64,000 nt of DNA, taken from the NCBI GenBank assembly GCA_002718135.1, contig PBDN01000002.1, positions 98,995 to 162,994 of the forward strand. Reading direction: 5' to 3'. The notes beneath the pieces were generated by a model. It was given only the letters and a program-made list of their open reading frames with translations, was not told where the DNA came from and ran no database searches. Of this stretch, positions 28,456 through 39,179 are shown piece by piece (within the stretch, counting starts at the first letter, position 1; each line of letters opens with the position of its first letter). The stretch comes from Pelagibacteraceae bacterium (GTDB lineage: Bacteria > Pseudomonadota > Alphaproteobacteria > HIMB59 > GCA-002718135). A program made the translations under genes and the position numbers.

Positions 28456-29031
28456 TTAATTTTTCAAAAAATTAAGCATTTTTTTTATAGCTATACATCT
28501 GTGACTTAAACTATTTTTTTTATTAGAAGTCATTTCAGAAAAAGTTTTTTCATGACCATCTGGAATAAAAATTGGATCATACCCAAATCCATTAAAACCT
28601 TTGGGTTTTGCCGCAATGTTTCCATGAACTCTACCTTCGAAAATTAAATAGTGACCTAATTTAAGAGTTAGGCAAATACTGCACACAAAGCATGCCTTTG
28701 TATTTAATTTAGTTTTTGATAATATAAAATTAAAAGCTTCTTTATTATTTTTGAATTTTGATAAATATCTTTTAGACCCTATGCCCGGTTTGTTATTTAA
28801 CGCCTCTATGCAAATCCCTGAATCATCAGCAAAACAGGGTATTTGAAATTTTTTAAATCCAAAAATAGATTTGATTTTTGCATTTTCCACAAAAGTTTTA
28901 CCATTTTCAATCGGTTCTTTCGTTTTTGGTAAATTTTTTAAACTTATAACTTTAATTTTATCACCAATAATTTTGTTAGCTTCTTTAATTTTAGAATTAT
29001 TGCTAGTAAAAAAAAGTATTTTATTTTTCAA
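28456..29031 (-). CDS. rdgB: Non-canonical purine NTP pyrophosphatase (ITPase)
   Basis: Hydrolyses dITP, ITP and XTP to keep them out of nucleic acids. The 191 residues show [36 protein letters not shown] and [20 protein letters not shown], all diagnostic of the RdgB/HAM1 family. It overlaps rph by 11 nt, the usual rph-rdgB pair found divergent from hrcA in alphaproteobacteria. Confidence 0.96.
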   Translation of the reverse strand: MKNKILFFTSNNSKIKEANKIIGDKIKVISLKNLPKTKEPIENGKTFVENAKIKSIFGFKKFQIPCFADDSGICIEALNNKPGIGSKRYLSKFKNNKEAFNFILSKTKLNTKACFVCSICLTLKLGHYLIFEGRVHGNIAAKPKGFNGFGYDPIFIPDGHEKTFSEMTSNKKNSLSHRCIAIKKMLNFLKN

Positions 29032-29740
29032 GATCTAAAATTTGATTTTGTTTTTTTATAATTTCCTCAATACCCTTTTTAGCTAAATTAAAGACTTCGT
29101 CAAATTCGTTTTCGCTAAAAAAATACTCTTCACCAGTCATTTGTATTTCTGAAATTTTTCCACTTTTGCATATTACAAAATTAGCGTCTGCTTGTGCCTC
29201 AGAGTCTTCTTCATAATCAAGATCCAAAATTGGTTTCCCATCTTTTATTCCAGCAGAAACCGCAGCAATAAAATCTTTGATTATAATTTTTTCAATGTTA
29301 TAACTTGATCTAAGTTTTTCAACTGCTAAATACAAAGCAACAAAAGCCCCACTAATTGATGCCGTTCTAGTTCCACCATCAGCTTGAATTACGTCACAAT
29401 CAATTTTAATTTGTCTTTCGCCTAAATTTCTCAAATCTGTTATAGATCGTAGGCTTCTACCTATTAAGCGCTGTATTTCTTGTGTTCTTCCACTTTGTTT
29501 GCCTTTTGTGGCTTCACGATCTGATCTGGTATTTGTTGATCTTGGAAGCATACCATATTCGGCAGTAACCCACCCCCTACCAGAGTTTTTAAGCCAATGT
29601 GGTGTTTTTTCTTCTATACTAGCAGTACATAAAACATGGGTATTACCAAATTTAACCAAACAAGAACCCTCTGCATGTAAATTTACATTTTTTTCAAAAG
29701 AAATAGCACGTAATTCATTAAAGGCTCTATTTTTTCTCAT
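29021..29740 (-). CDS. rph: Ribonuclease PH
   Basis: Phosphorolytic 3'-exoribonuclease that trims tRNA precursors. The 239 residues contain [17 protein letters not shown], the [18 protein letters not shown] segment and the phosphate-binding [16 protein letters not shown], plus [18 protein letters not shown]. The start ATG at 29740 is 51 bp from the divergent hrcA start, so the two promoters must be compact or overlapping. Confidence 0.97.
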   Translation of the reverse strand: MRKNRAFNELRAISFEKNVNLHAEGSCLVKFGNTHVLCTASIEEKTPHWLKNSGRGWVTAEYGMLPRSTNTRSDREATKGKQSGRTQEIQRLIGRSLRSITDLRNLGERQIKIDCDVIQADGGTRTASISGAFVALYLAVEKLRSSYNIEKIIIKDFIAAVSAGIKDGKPILDLDYEEDSEAQADANFVICKSGKISEIQMTGEEYFFSENEFDEVFNLAKKGIEEIIKKQNQILDLEK

Positions 29741-29791
29741 TTTAATTTATTAATAATAGAAAAATAAATTTATTAAACCAATATATGCAAA

Positions 29792-30838
29792 ATGTCTGAT
29801 AATTTATATACAGAGCTTAACGATCGTACTAAAGAAGTTTTTAAACACGTTGTAGAAACATATCTTAAAACAGGATTCCCATCAGGTTCTGAAACCATCC
29901 TTAAGCGCGGTGGCTTAGAAATGTCATCATCTTCTATAAGGGCTATTCTTTCAAATTTACAAAAAGAAGGTTTACTTTATGCCCCACATACTTCTGCGGG
30001 AAGGATGCCCACAGACAAAGGAATTCGATTTTTTGTTGATGGACTACTAGAGTTTGGAAGAGTTTCAAATACAGAAAAAGAACTTATAAAACAAAAATGT
30101 GTTAACAGAGGAAAATCTTATCAAGAAGTTTTAAACACTGCCTCAAAGGCTATATCTGGTCTATCAAACTATGCAGGTATTGTTATAGCTCCAAAATTTC
30201 AAAAAAATCTTAAACACTTGGAATTTATTAGAATAAATGATTCACAAATTATGTCAATTTTAGCATATGAAAATGGTGAAGTTGAGAATAGAATTATTTT
30301 AGACAAAGGCAAATATACACAATCTGCTCTTTTACAAGCATCAAAATATTTAAGCTCTAAATTTGAAAATAAAAACATTTCTCAAATTAAGTCTTTGATT
30401 GAAAATGAAATAAAGCAATCTAAAAACAAATTTGATAGCATATCATCAAAATTACTTAAAAAAGGAATATTGGAAACTTTACCAGATATGGATAATCCCT
30501 ATATATTTCTTCATGGTCAGTCAAATTTACTTCAAGATGAAATTGTTTCTAAGGATCTTGATCAAATTAGAGATCTTTTTGATGAAATAGAAAATAAAAA
30601 AACGTTTATTGATATTTTAGAAAATGCAGCGAATGCGAAGGGGGTTCAAATTTTTATTGGTTCAAAAAATTTTTTATTTAAGCACTCAGGACTTTCTATG
30701 GTAATGGCCCCATATAAAAATAAAAACCAAGAAATAGTTGGTGCAATTGGTGTAGTTGGTCCAACGAGATTGAATTATGCAAAAATAGTACCACTTGTAG
30801 ATTATACATCTAAAATTATTGGAAAGGTAATTGATTAA
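29792..30838 (+). CDS. hrcA: Heat-inducible transcription repressor HrcA
   Basis: Represses heat-shock genes by binding CIRCE elements. The 348 residues start with a winged-helix domain (TYLKTGFPSGSETILKRGGLEMSSSSIRAILSNLQKEGLL) and PHTSAGRMPTDKGIRFFVDG, both family markers, then a GAF-like domain ending in GAIGVVGPTRLNYAKIVPLVDY. I see no CIRCE sequence upstream of hrcA, grpE or dnaK here, so targets such as groESL must be elsewhere if it works classically. grpE starts 1 nt after its stop codon. Confidence 0.96.
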   Translation: MSDNLYTELNDRTKEVFKHVVETYLKTGFPSGSETILKRGGLEMSSSSIRAILSNLQKEGLLYAPHTSAGRMPTDKGIRFFVDGLLEFGRVSNTEKELIKQKCVNRGKSYQEVLNTASKAISGLSNYAGIVIAPKFQKNLKHLEFIRINDSQIMSILAYENGEVENRIILDKGKYTQSALLQASKYLSSKFENKNISQIKSLIENEIKQSKNKFDSISSKLLKKGILETLPDMDNPYIFLHGQSNLLQDEIVSKDLDQIRDLFDEIENKKTFIDILENAANAKGVQIFIGSKNFLFKHSGLSMVMAPYKNKNQEIVGAIGVVGPTRLNYAKIVPLVDYTSKIIGKVID

Positions 30839-30839
30839 A

Positions 30840-31556
30840 ATGAGCTCAAAAAAGGAAAAAATTAAAAATGATCCAAGGTCTAATGGTAAGAAAAATACTG
30901 ATTCTGGCGATATTTCAAAAGATAAGGATAAAGATAAGGATAGCGTCAAAAAACTTTCAGAAGATGATACAGTTTCTAATGATAAAGAAAAAATAAATAA
31001 AAAAGAAAGTCAAAAAATAAAGGATTTAAATTCTCAATTAGAAGACTTCAAGGAAGAAAAAATAAGACTTTTAGCTGAAATGGAAAATTTAAGAAAAAGA
31101 TTTGAAAAAGAAAAAACTGAGACGATAAAATTTGGAAATATAAATTTTGCAAGAGATATTTTATCCCCTGGTGACAATTTAGAAAGAGCCCTAGCTTCTT
31201 TTCCCGAAGACAAAAACAATTCTCAATCAATAAAAAATTTAGTAGAAGGTTTAAAAATGGTTCAAAAAGAATTTTCATCTATATTAGAAAAAAATAGTAT
31301 AAAAAAAATAATCTCAATTAATGAAAAATTTGACCACAACTTCCATCAGGCGATGATGGAAATAGAAAGAGAAGATATTGAAGAGGGAATTGTTGTTCAG
31401 GAAATACAAGCCGGGTATACAATGCATGATCGCTTATTAAGACCATCAATGGTTGCGGTATCTAAAAAACCGGATAACCTAAAGAAAAAAGACGATAATG
31501 ACGAATCTGGGCAAAAGAATTCAGAAAATGACAAAAAAACACAAGAAAACAAGTAA
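30840..31556 (+). CDS. grpE: Nucleotide exchange factor GrpE
   Basis: Co-chaperone that releases ADP from DnaK. From ATG at 30840 it has 238 residues; an upstream in-frame start lies in the hrcA stop region and is unlikely. Asp/Lys-rich low-complexity ends flank the family core, a long coiled-coil (KEEKIRLLAEMENLRKRFEKE) and the C-terminal wing with HNFHQAMMEI, GIVVQEIQAGYTMHDRLLRPSMVAVSK. It leads into dnaK after a gap holding a heat-shock promoter. Confidence 0.96.
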   Translation: MSSKKEKIKNDPRSNGKKNTDSGDISKDKDKDKDSVKKLSEDDTVSNDKEKINKKESQKIKDLNSQLEDFKEEKIRLLAEMENLRKRFEKEKTETIKFGNINFARDILSPGDNLERALASFPEDKNNSQSIKNLVEGLKMVQKEFSSILEKNSIKKIISINEKFDHNFHQAMMEIEREDIEEGIVVQEIQAGYTMHDRLLRPSMVAVSKKPDNLKKKDDNDESGQKNSENDKKTQENK

Positions 31557-31590
31557 ATTTTGTTAGTACAATTATAATTTTCTATTAGAT

Positions 31591-31618
31591 CTTGTAATTT
31601 TAAACTTTTTTCCCATAT
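31591..31618 (+). promoter_or_regulatory. Predicted RpoH-type promoter of dnaKJ
   Basis: CTTGTAA (31591-31597), a 13-nt spacer, then TCCCATAT (31611-31618) fits the sigma-32 consensus CTTGAAA-N13-CCCCATnT. It lies 55 bp before the dnaK ATG, and RpoH is encoded in this window. Same spacing as the hslVU promoter. Confidence 0.7.
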
Positions 31619-31673
31619 CATAATAAGTCAGTAATATCAGACTAACAACTTAAAATTTTAGGAAAAATAATTT

Positions 31674-33605
31674 ATGGCAAAAGTAATAGGGATTGATTTA
31701 GGCACCACAAACTCTTGTGTTGCGGTAATGGAAGGAAAAGAAGCAAAGGTAATTGAAAATTCAGAAGGCGGAAGAACAACGCCCTCTATGGTTGCCTTCA
31801 CAGAATCTAAAGAAAAGCTTGTTGGACAATCTGCAAAAAGACAGGCTGTAACAAATCCTGAAAATACATTGTTTGCCATAAAAAGATTAATAGGTAGAAA
31901 TTTTGAAGATAAAATTGTGAAATCTGATAGCGGATTAGTTCCTTATAAAATAATTAAAGGAGAAAATGGTGATGCATGGGTTGAATCAAGAGGTGATAAA
32001 TATAGTCCAAGTCAAATTAGCGCCTTTGTTCTCCAAAAAATGAAAGAAACTGCAGAAAGTTATCTTGGTGAAACTGTTACTCAGGCGGTTATAACAGTTC
32101 CAGCTTATTTTAATGATGCTCAGAGACAAGCAACAAAAGATGCTGGTAAAATTGCTGGACTCGAAGTTCTTAGAATTATAAACGAGCCTACTGCAGCAGC
32201 TTTAGCATATGGCTTAGATAAAAAGAAAACAGGCACAGTTGCCGTTTACGATTTAGGCGGTGGTACATTTGATATATCTATTTTAGAAATAGGAGACGGT
32301 GTTTTTGAGGTTAAATCGACAAATGGTGATACTCACTTAGGTGGTGAAGATTTCGATCTTCAAATTATTGATTATTTAGCTGATGAATTTAAAAAGGATA
32401 ATGGGATTGATTTGAGAAAAGATAAACTCGCACTTCAACGATTAAAAGAAGCTGCAGAAAAAGCAAAAATTGAATTATCAAGCTCAACTGAAACAGAGGT
32501 AAATTTGCCATTTATTACTGCTGATCAATCTGGACCAAAACACTTAACCATTAAATTATCGAGAGCCAAGCTTGAGGCTATAATTGGTGAACTACTTAAA
32601 AAAAGTTTAAAGCCTTGTGAGCTGGCTCTAAAAGATGCCGGACTACAAGCAGCTGATATAAATGATGTAATACTTGTTGGTGGCATGACAAGAATGCCTA
32701 AGGTTTCAGAGATTGTTAAAAATTTCTTTGGTAAAGAACCGAATAAAGGTGTCAATCCAGATGAAGTTGTGGCCTCTGGTGCTGCAATTCAAGGAGGCGT
32801 GCTTCAGGGTGATGTAAAAGATGTTCTTCTTTTAGATGTTACCCCTTTATCCTTGGGCATTGAGACATTAGGTGGTGTATTCACACGTTTGATTGATAAA
32901 AACACAACTATACCCACTAAAAAAAGTCAGGTTTTTTCAACTGCTGAAGACAACCAAAGTGCTGTAACTATTAGGGTTTTCCAAGGTGAAAGAGAAATGG
33001 CAAGTGACAATAAGCTATTAGGACAATTTGATTTGGTTGGGATCCCACCATCACCAAGAGGTATGCCTCAAATTGAAGTTACATTTGATATTGATGCAAA
33101 TGGTATAGTTAATGTTTCAGCTAAAGATAAGTCAACCGGCAAAGAACAACAAATCAGAATTCAGGCTTCTGGAGGTTTATCAGATGAAGATATTGAAAGA
33201 ATGGTAAAGGAGGCAGAAGAAAATGCTGAAGCAGATAAGAAAAAAAGAGAGGCAGTTGATACAAGAAATCATGCAGATAGCTTAATTAATGAAACTGAAA
33301 AAAATTTAAAAGAACATGGTGACAAGATTCCTGAAACAGATAGAAATAAAATTTCTGCAGATATTGAAGAGTTAAAAAGTGTTAAAGACACTGATGATTT
33401 AGAAAAAATTAAATCTAAAACAGAGGCTTTGGTTCAATCTTCACTAAAAATGGGAGAAGCAATTTACAAACAAAATCCTCAAGGTCCTGGCCCACAACCA
33501 GATCCTTCAGGTGCAGAACCATCATCTGATGAAAAAAAAGATGAAAAAGATGAAAAAGTTGTGGATGCTGAGTTTGAAGAAATAGACGAAAACAAAAAAG
33601 AATAA
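31674..33605 (+). CDS. dnaK: Chaperone DnaK (Hsp70)
   Basis: ATP-driven chaperone for folding and stress recovery. 643 residues, standard length. The actin-like ATPase domain opens with [16 protein letters not shown] and contains [31 protein letters not shown] and [10 protein letters not shown]; the peptide-binding domain follows [14 protein letters not shown], and the lid ends in a Pro/Asp/Glu-rich tail with [16 protein letters not shown] likely heat-shock promoter precedes it and dnaJ follows after 26 nt. Confidence 0.99.
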   Translation: MAKVIGIDLGTTNSCVAVMEGKEAKVIENSEGGRTTPSMVAFTESKEKLVGQSAKRQAVTNPENTLFAIKRLIGRNFEDKIVKSDSGLVPYKIIKGENGDAWVESRGDKYSPSQISAFVLQKMKETAESYLGETVTQAVITVPAYFNDAQRQATKDAGKIAGLEVLRIINEPTAAALAYGLDKKKTGTVAVYDLGGGTFDISILEIGDGVFEVKSTNGDTHLGGEDFDLQIIDYLADEFKKDNGIDLRKDKLALQRLKEAAEKAKIELSSSTETEVNLPFITADQSGPKHLTIKLSRAKLEAIIGELLKKSLKPCELALKDAGLQAADINDVILVGGMTRMPKVSEIVKNFFGKEPNKGVNPDEVVASGAAIQGGVLQGDVKDVLLLDVTPLSLGIETLGGVFTRLIDKNTTIPTKKSQVFSTAEDNQSAVTIRVFQGEREMASDNKLLGQFDLVGIPPSPRGMPQIEVTFDIDANGIVNVSAKDKSTGKEQQIRIQASGGLSDEDIERMVKEAEENAEADKKKREAVDTRNHADSLINETEKNLKEHGDKIPETDRNKISADIEELKSVKDTDDLEKIKSKTEALVQSSLKMGEAIYKQNPQGPGPQPDPSGAEPSSDEKKDEKDEKVVDAEFEEIDENKKE

Positions 33606-33631
33606 CGCTCCATATTTTAAAAGGAGGCGAA

Positions 33632-34765
33632 GTGGCGGAAAGAGATTTCTACGAAATACTAGGTGTTCAAAAAAACGCTAGTGATGAAGAAATTAAAAAA
33701 GCTTATAGAAAGCAAGCCATGAAATATCATCCAGATAGAAATAAAGATGACAAAAAGGCTGAAAGAAAATTTAAAGAAGCAACCGCAGCTTATGAAGCAT
33801 TAAAAGATCCTGAAAAAAGATCTGCATATGATCAATATGGCCACGATGCCTTTAGACAGGGGGGTATGGGTGGTGCACAAGGTTTTGGAGATTTTGCAGG
33901 CGGATTTTCAGATATTTTTGAAGAATTTTTTGGTGGAGGTTTTGGTGGACAGTCATCAAGAAGAAGGGGTCCTCAAAGAGGTAGTGATTTACGATACAAT
34001 ATGTCTGTTTCACTTTACGAAGCTTTTACAGGTAAAAAACCAAAAATAAAAATTCCCAGTTATGTGGGTTGTGATTTATGTGCTTCAACTGGGAGTGCTG
34101 ATAAAGCTGGTCCAAGTACATGTTCAACATGCAATGGCCTTGGTAAAGTAAGGTCACAACAAGGATTTTTTTCTATTGAGAGACCGTGTCCCACATGTGG
34201 CGGAGAAGGTTCAAGTATCAAAAATCCATGTTTGAAATGTTCAGGAACAGGACAATTAAAAAAACAAAAAACTATTTCAGTGACTATACCTGCAGGTGTT
34301 GATACTGGAACAAGAATTAGAATAACTGGAGAGGGTGAACCTGGGCAGCGCGGTGCAGGAAATGGAGATCTTTATTTATTTGTTGAAGTTCAAAAGGATA
34401 AATTATTTGAAAGAGAAGAAGACAATCTTTTTTGTCAAATTCCTATATCTATAACAACAGCAATATTAGGTGGAGAAATTGAAGTTCCCACAATAGAAGG
34501 TAAGAAAGCAAGATTAAATATACCCTCAGGCACTCAATCAGAAACACAATTTCGATTAAGAGGAAAGGGCATGAGCGTTCTTCGTCAAAATAGAAGAGGC
34601 GATATGTATGTTGAGACAAATGTTGAAATCCCAGTCAATCTCAGCAATAAACAGAAAGCAATTTTACTAGAATTTGAAAAAGAAGGCGGCACATCAAAAA
34701 AACATAGCCCTAAATCCCAAGGCTTCTTCTCAAAATTAAAAGAAGTTTGGGAAGATTTAACATAA
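33632..34765 (+). CDS. dnaJ: Chaperone DnaJ
   Basis: Hsp40 partner that stimulates DnaK. 377 residues: J domain with YHPDRNK (HPD near residue 33), a Gly/Phe-rich linker (GGFGGQSS and similar), four zinc-binding repeats where the canonical CxxCxGxG appears as [24 protein letters not shown] and CLKCSGTG, and C-terminal client-binding domains. The start codon is GTG at 33632, supported by the strong ribosome site AAGGAGG 9 nt upstream. Confidence 0.98.
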   Translation: MAERDFYEILGVQKNASDEEIKKAYRKQAMKYHPDRNKDDKKAERKFKEATAAYEALKDPEKRSAYDQYGHDAFRQGGMGGAQGFGDFAGGFSDIFEEFFGGGFGGQSSRRRGPQRGSDLRYNMSVSLYEAFTGKKPKIKIPSYVGCDLCASTGSADKAGPSTCSTCNGLGKVRSQQGFFSIERPCPTCGGEGSSIKNPCLKCSGTGQLKKQKTISVTIPAGVDTGTRIRITGEGEPGQRGAGNGDLYLFVEVQKDKLFEREEDNLFCQIPISITTAILGGEIEVPTIEGKKARLNIPSGTQSETQFRLRGKGMSVLRQNRRGDMYVETNVEIPVNLSNKQKAILLEFEKEGGTSKKHSPKSQGFFSKLKEVWEDLT

Positions 34766-34806
34766 TTTCTTTTAATTCAAGTTCACTCCAAGTATAAGAT
34801 TGAGTT

Positions 34807-35616
34807 ATGGCAAAAGTTAAAATTGGTATTGCTGGTTGTTTAGGGCGAATGGGCCAAGATCTTATTAGACAAATATTATCTGAAAAAAAATTTAAATTTG
34901 TCGGTGGATTTGAACACCGATCTCATCCAAGTATTGGAAAAAAAATTAATGCGGTTACAGATTTAGACTCAACATTTGTTGTAACAAATAACGCTAAGTC
35001 AGTTTTTAAACTAGCAGATGTAGTAATAGATTTTACAACACCGCAGTCATCTTTATCAAATGCTAAAATTGCCAGTATAACTAAGACCGCATTAGTAATA
35101 GGCACTACTGGTATTAACAATGGTCAAAAAAACAAAATAAAAGATTTTTCAAAAAAAACTCCTATTCTTATTTCTTCTAACATGAGCATGGGGGTTAATC
35201 TTTTGTTTGATTTGGTAAAGCAAGCAGCTTCATCTCTTAATGCTTCTGAATATGATATTGAAATAGCAGAGGCACATCATAAGCATAAAATTGATGCGCC
35301 ATCAGGAACAGCGCTTTCTTTAGGACAATGTGCGGCTGAGGGAAGAAAAACAAATCTAAATAAAACAAAAGTTCTAGACCGAACCAAAAGTTTAAAAAAA
35401 AGAAAAAAAGGAGACATTGGTTTTTCTGTTACTAGAGGAGGTGAAATAGCAGGTGAACACACTGTAAGTTTTATTAGTAAGAATGACAGATTTGATCTTG
35501 TTCATAAGGCGAACAATAGGTCTATTTTTGTTTCAGGCGCTCTGAGAGCAGCATTTTTTATTTCAAAACAGAAAATTGGTTATTTTGATATGAAGGCTTT
35601 ATTGAAGTTAAAATAA
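34807..35616 (+). CDS. dapB: 4-hydroxy-tetrahydrodipicolinate reductase
   Basis: NAD(P)H-dependent step of the diaminopimelate/lysine pathway, needed for peptidoglycan and lysine. 269 residues with the Rossmann glycine loop GIAGCLGRMGQ, VIDFTTP, the substrate region AEAHHKHKIDAPSGTAL and a SVTRGGEIAGEHTVSF stretch, all diagnostic. dnaJ-dapB adjacency is common in alphaproteobacteria. Confidence 0.97.
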   Translation: MAKVKIGIAGCLGRMGQDLIRQILSEKKFKFVGGFEHRSHPSIGKKINAVTDLDSTFVVTNNAKSVFKLADVVIDFTTPQSSLSNAKIASITKTALVIGTTGINNGQKNKIKDFSKKTPILISSNMSMGVNLLFDLVKQAASSLNASEYDIEIAEAHHKHKIDAPSGTALSLGQCAAEGRKTNLNKTKVLDRTKSLKKRKKGDIGFSVTRGGEIAGEHTVSFISKNDRFDLVHKANNRSIFVSGALRAAFFISKQKIGYFDMKALLKLK

Positions 35617-35654
35617 TATAAATAATCTGCAAAAAAACACCTCTACTTGCTTAT

Positions 35655-35679
35655 TTTGCATGGAAGATATACATGCAAA
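35655..35679. repeat. Inverted repeat upstream of pyc
   Basis: TTTGCATG (35655-35662) and CATGCAAA (35672-35679) form a perfect 8-bp inverted repeat with a 9-nt spacer, 60 bp before the pyc ATG and in the only gap between dapB and pyc. It has no T tract, so it is not a terminator. It may be an operator for a dimeric regulator; the regulator is unknown. Confidence 0.45.
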
Positions 35680-35738
35680 TCGCAAAAAAATGATTTGTTA
35701 AAAATGTATAATTATTAAATATTGTTTGTATTTGAAAA

Positions 35739-38700
35739 ATGAAAAAAATAAATAAAATATTAGCGGCTAATAGAAGTGAAATTGCTATTAGAATTTTTAG
35801 AGCTGCGGAAGAATCTGGAATACAAACTGTGGCAATTTATTCAAAAGAAGATAGATTTGCTTTACATCGTTTTAAAACAGATGAAAGCTATCTTGTTGGC
35901 GAAGGTAAAGGTCCCATACAAGCTTATTTAGATATTAACTCTATTATTAATATAGCAAAAAAAGCAGATGTTGATGCAATTCACCCAGGTTATGGTTTTT
36001 TATCTGAAAATCCTGACTTTGCTGATTTATGTGAAAAAAACAACCTTACTTTTATAGGTCCTAGCAAAGAAATACTTAGTAAACTTGGGAATAAGATTGT
36101 TGCAAAAGAGGTTGCAAACGAAGCTGGCGTAAGCACTATCCCGTCAGTTAAAGTTACTAAAGAAAATAAAAAAAGTTTTAATGAACAAGTTAATGAAATT
36201 GGATATCCAGTAATTGTAAAAGCTAGCTGGGGTGGAGGCGGAAGAGGAATGAGAGTTGTTCATTCTGCTGATGAACTGAATCAACAAATAGAATTAGCTC
36301 AGAGTGAATCAAAAAAAGCTTTTGGGAAAGATGAGGTTTTCATTGAGAAGTTCTTAGAAGATGCTGCACATATAGAAGTTCAAATTTTAGGTGATAAACA
36401 TGGCAACGTAGTTCATTTGTATGAAAGGGATTGTTCTTTACAAAGAAGACATCAAAAAATAATTGAAAGAGCCCCGGCTAATTTTTTAAAAGATTCTTAT
36501 AGAGAGAGTATATGTGATTCAGCAGTTAATATTGCAAAACATGTAAATTATTGCGGAGCGGGCACCGTTGAATTTTTATTTGATAAAAAAAATAATAAAT
36601 ATTATTTTATTGAAGTTAATCCTAGAATACAAGTTGAACATACCGTCACAGAAGAAGTGACGGGTATTGACATTGTTAAGGCTCAAATAAAAATTGCTGA
36701 AGGTTATAAAATTGGATCTGATCCATCTTTACCAAATCAAAAAAATATTAAATTAGATGGTTTTGCAATTCAATGCCGGGTTACCACAGAAGACCCTTTA
36801 AATAATTTTATGCCAGATTACGGTAAAATAATGACTTATCGTTCTGCCTCAGGTTTTGGTGTAAGACTTGATGGTGCTACTGCAGCTGCAGGATCTATTA
36901 TCACTCCTTACTACGACTCTCTTTTAGTAAAGGTTACAACTTGGGCACAAACTACAAATGATTGCATAAGAAGAATGGATAGAGCTCTTCGTGAATTTAG
37001 GATCAGAGGAGTAAAAACCAATCTTGTTTTTCTAGAATCTCTTATTAATAATGTTGATTTCAAATCAGGTAATTATAACACTGACTTCGTAGATACTAAT
37101 AAAAATATATATAATTTTAAACCAAAAAAAGATCGTGCATCAAAAATAATTTCATACTTGGGTGATATTATTGTTAATGGACATCCAGATATAGTTGGTA
37201 GGACTAAAAACATAAATCTAGCAGATCCAGTTGTCCCAAATTATGAAATAAACAATAATTCAAAAGACTATGTTTCAGAATTAAAAAGACTTGGTCCTGA
37301 AAAATTTTGTCAAAAAATAAAAAATACAAGACACACATTAATAACAGACACAACTATGCGAGATGCCCATCAATCACTTCTTGCAACAAGAATGAGAACA
37401 GATGACATTGTTAATATTGCTTCATTTTACAGCAACAATTTGTCTGATTTATTTTCAATCGAGTGCTGGGGAGGCGCTACATTTGATACCTCTATGAGAT
37501 TTCTTAAAGAAGATCCATGGGATAGGTTGGCAAAATTAAATAAACAAGCCCCAAATATATTGAAGCAAATGCTTTTAAGGGGTGCAAATGCAGTAGGTTA
37601 TAAAAATTACCCTGATAATGTTGTAAAATTTTTTGTAAAAGAAGCTGCTCAAGCCGGTATTGATGTTTTCAGAATCTTTGATTCTTTAAACCTGATTGAA
37701 AATATGAAAGTTTCGATTGAAGAGGTTCGTTTGCAAGATAAAATATGTGAAGGAACTATTTGTTATACAAATGATCTTACCAATCCAAAAGAAAAAAAAT
37801 ATAACCTAAAATATTACATTAACCTTGCTAAAGAATTGGAAAGTGCAGGCTCACACATAATTGCAATTAAAGATATGGCAGGGATATGTAAGCCAGCTTC
37901 GATAAAATTATTATTAAAAGAATTACGCAATGAAGTTTCTTTACCAATTCATTTCCATACACACGATACATCTGGAACATCTTCCGCAACTGTTTTAACT
38001 GCAATTGAAGATGGTATAGATATTGTTGATTTGGCAATGGATTCAATGAGTGGACTAACATCACAACCTGCACTTGGGTCTATTTTATCTATACTGAAAA
38101 ATAAGCACCCTGATCCTATTTTAGAAGAAGATAAAATTAAAGCAGCCTCTTTATATTGGGAGCAGGCACGACATAACTATAGAGCTTTTGAAACAGATTT
38201 CAAAGGAGGTAGTTCAGATGTTTATTTTCACCAAATGCCAGGTGGTCAATTTACCAATTTAAAAGAACAGGCCAGATCTCTTGGAATTACTACTGATAAA
38301 TGGGGCTTAGTGTCTAATATGTATGCAGAGGTAAATAAAATGTTTGGAGATATTATTAAGGTTACGCCATCATCAAAAATTGTTGGCGATATGGCTTTAT
38401 ATATGATTACTAATGACTTAACCCCTAAAGATGTTTTGGACCCAAAAAAAGAGATTTCCTTCCCCTCTTCTGTTGTTCAGTTTTTCAAAGGCGAAATAGG
38501 AATACCAGTTGGAGGATTTCCAAAAGATCTGCAAAAAAAAATTTTGGGAAATGAAAAGCAATTAACTAAAAGAGCAGGATCAGTTTTGCCAAGTGTTGAT
38601 CTGACTGCTGTAAAAAATAAACTAGAAAAAACTTATGAAGAAAAAATATCTGATCAACAATTATGTTCATATCTTATGTATCCAAAAGTTTTTGAAGAAT

Positions 38701-39179
38701 TTATGGATCATCGAAAAAACTTTAGTGATACATCTGTGTTGTCAACTGAACTATTTTTTTACGGACCTCTTCCTGATAAAGAATATTCTTTACCTATTGA
38801 TAAAGGTAAAAATCTTATCGTTCGCTATTTAGCAAAAGGAGAGACTAATTCTAATGGAACAAGTTCAGTATTTTTTGAATTAAATGGGCAGCCAAGAACT
38901 GTTGAGATTATCAACAAAGAATTTTCAAAAAATGTTGCTATAAAAATTAAAGCAGAAGATGGAAACATTAGTCAGGTTGGATCTCCTTTGCCAGGACAGG
39001 TAGCAAAAATATTTGTCAGTGAAAATGATAAGGTAATTAAAGGCGATAGAGTGTTGGTGATTGAGGCTATGAAGATGGAAACAACTATTACCGTAGAGAA
39101 AAGTGGTACTATAAAGAAATTATATGTTAATTCTGGTGATAACGTTGAGACTAAAGATTTATTAGTTGAAATTGATTAA
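35739..39179 (+). CDS. pyc: Pyruvate carboxylase
   Basis: Carboxylates pyruvate to oxaloacetate, replenishing the TCA cycle. 1146 residues in the usual order: N-terminal biotin carboxylase with the ATP-grasp loop KASWGGGGRGMR and EVNPRIQVEHTVTE; a central carboxyltransferase TIM barrel with TTMRDAHQSLLATRMR and HFHTHDTSG; then the biotin carrier domain with VIEAMKMETT, biotin on Lys1112. Full-length single-chain Pyc, so no separate subunit is needed. In light-using marine bacteria, anaplerotic CO2 fixation by Pyc has been tied to proteorhodopsin; here both are present, but the link is inference. Confidence 0.98.
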   Translation: MKKINKILAANRSEIAIRIFRAAEESGIQTVAIYSKEDRFALHRFKTDESYLVGEGKGPIQAYLDINSIINIAKKADVDAIHPGYGFLSENPDFADLCEKNNLTFIGPSKEILSKLGNKIVAKEVANEAGVSTIPSVKVTKENKKSFNEQVNEIGYPVIVKASWGGGGRGMRVVHSADELNQQIELAQSESKKAFGKDEVFIEKFLEDAAHIEVQILGDKHGNVVHLYERDCSLQRRHQKIIERAPANFLKDSYRESICDSAVNIAKHVNYCGAGTVEFLFDKKNNKYYFIEVNPRIQVEHTVTEEVTGIDIVKAQIKIAEGYKIGSDPSLPNQKNIKLDGFAIQCRVTTEDPLNNFMPDYGKIMTYRSASGFGVRLDGATAAAGSIITPYYDSLLVKVTTWAQTTNDCIRRMDRALREFRIRGVKTNLVFLESLINNVDFKSGNYNTDFVDTNKNIYNFKPKKDRASKIISYLGDIIVNGHPDIVGRTKNINLADPVVPNYEINNNSKDYVSELKRLGPEKFCQKIKNTRHTLITDTTMRDAHQSLLATRMRTDDIVNIASFYSNNLSDLFSIECWGGATFDTSMRFLKEDPWDRLAKLNKQAPNILKQMLLRGANAVGYKNYPDNVVKFFVKEAAQAGIDVFRIFDSLNLIENMKVSIEEVRLQDKICEGTICYTNDLTNPKEKKYNLKYYINLAKELESAGSHIIAIKDMAGICKPASIKLLLKELRNEVSLPIHFHTHDTSGTSSATVLTAIEDGIDIVDLAMDSMSGLTSQPALGSILSILKNKHPDPILEEDKIKAASLYWEQARHNYRAFETDFKGGSSDVYFHQMPGGQFTNLKEQARSLGITTDKWGLVSNMYAEVNKMFGDIIKVTPSSKIVGDMALYMITNDLTPKDVLDPKKEISFPSSVVQFFKGEIGIPVGGFPKDLQKKILGNEKQLTKRAGSVLPSVDLTAVKNKLEKTYEEKISDQQLCSYLMYPKVFEEFMDHRKNFSDTSVLSTELFFYGPLPDKEYSLPIDKGKNLIVRYLAKGETNSNGTSSVFFELNGQPRTVEIINKEFSKNVAIKIKAEDGNISQVGSPLPGQVAKIFVSENDKVIKGDRVLVIEAMKMETTITVEKSGTIKKLYVNSGDNVETKDLLVEID

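Noticed and set aside
29741..31673. CIRCE operator (TTAGCACTC-N9-GAGTGCTAA) near hrcA, grpE or dnaK
   Set aside because: No such inverted repeat was found in any of the gaps; the isolated GCACTC inside hrcA has no partner arm.
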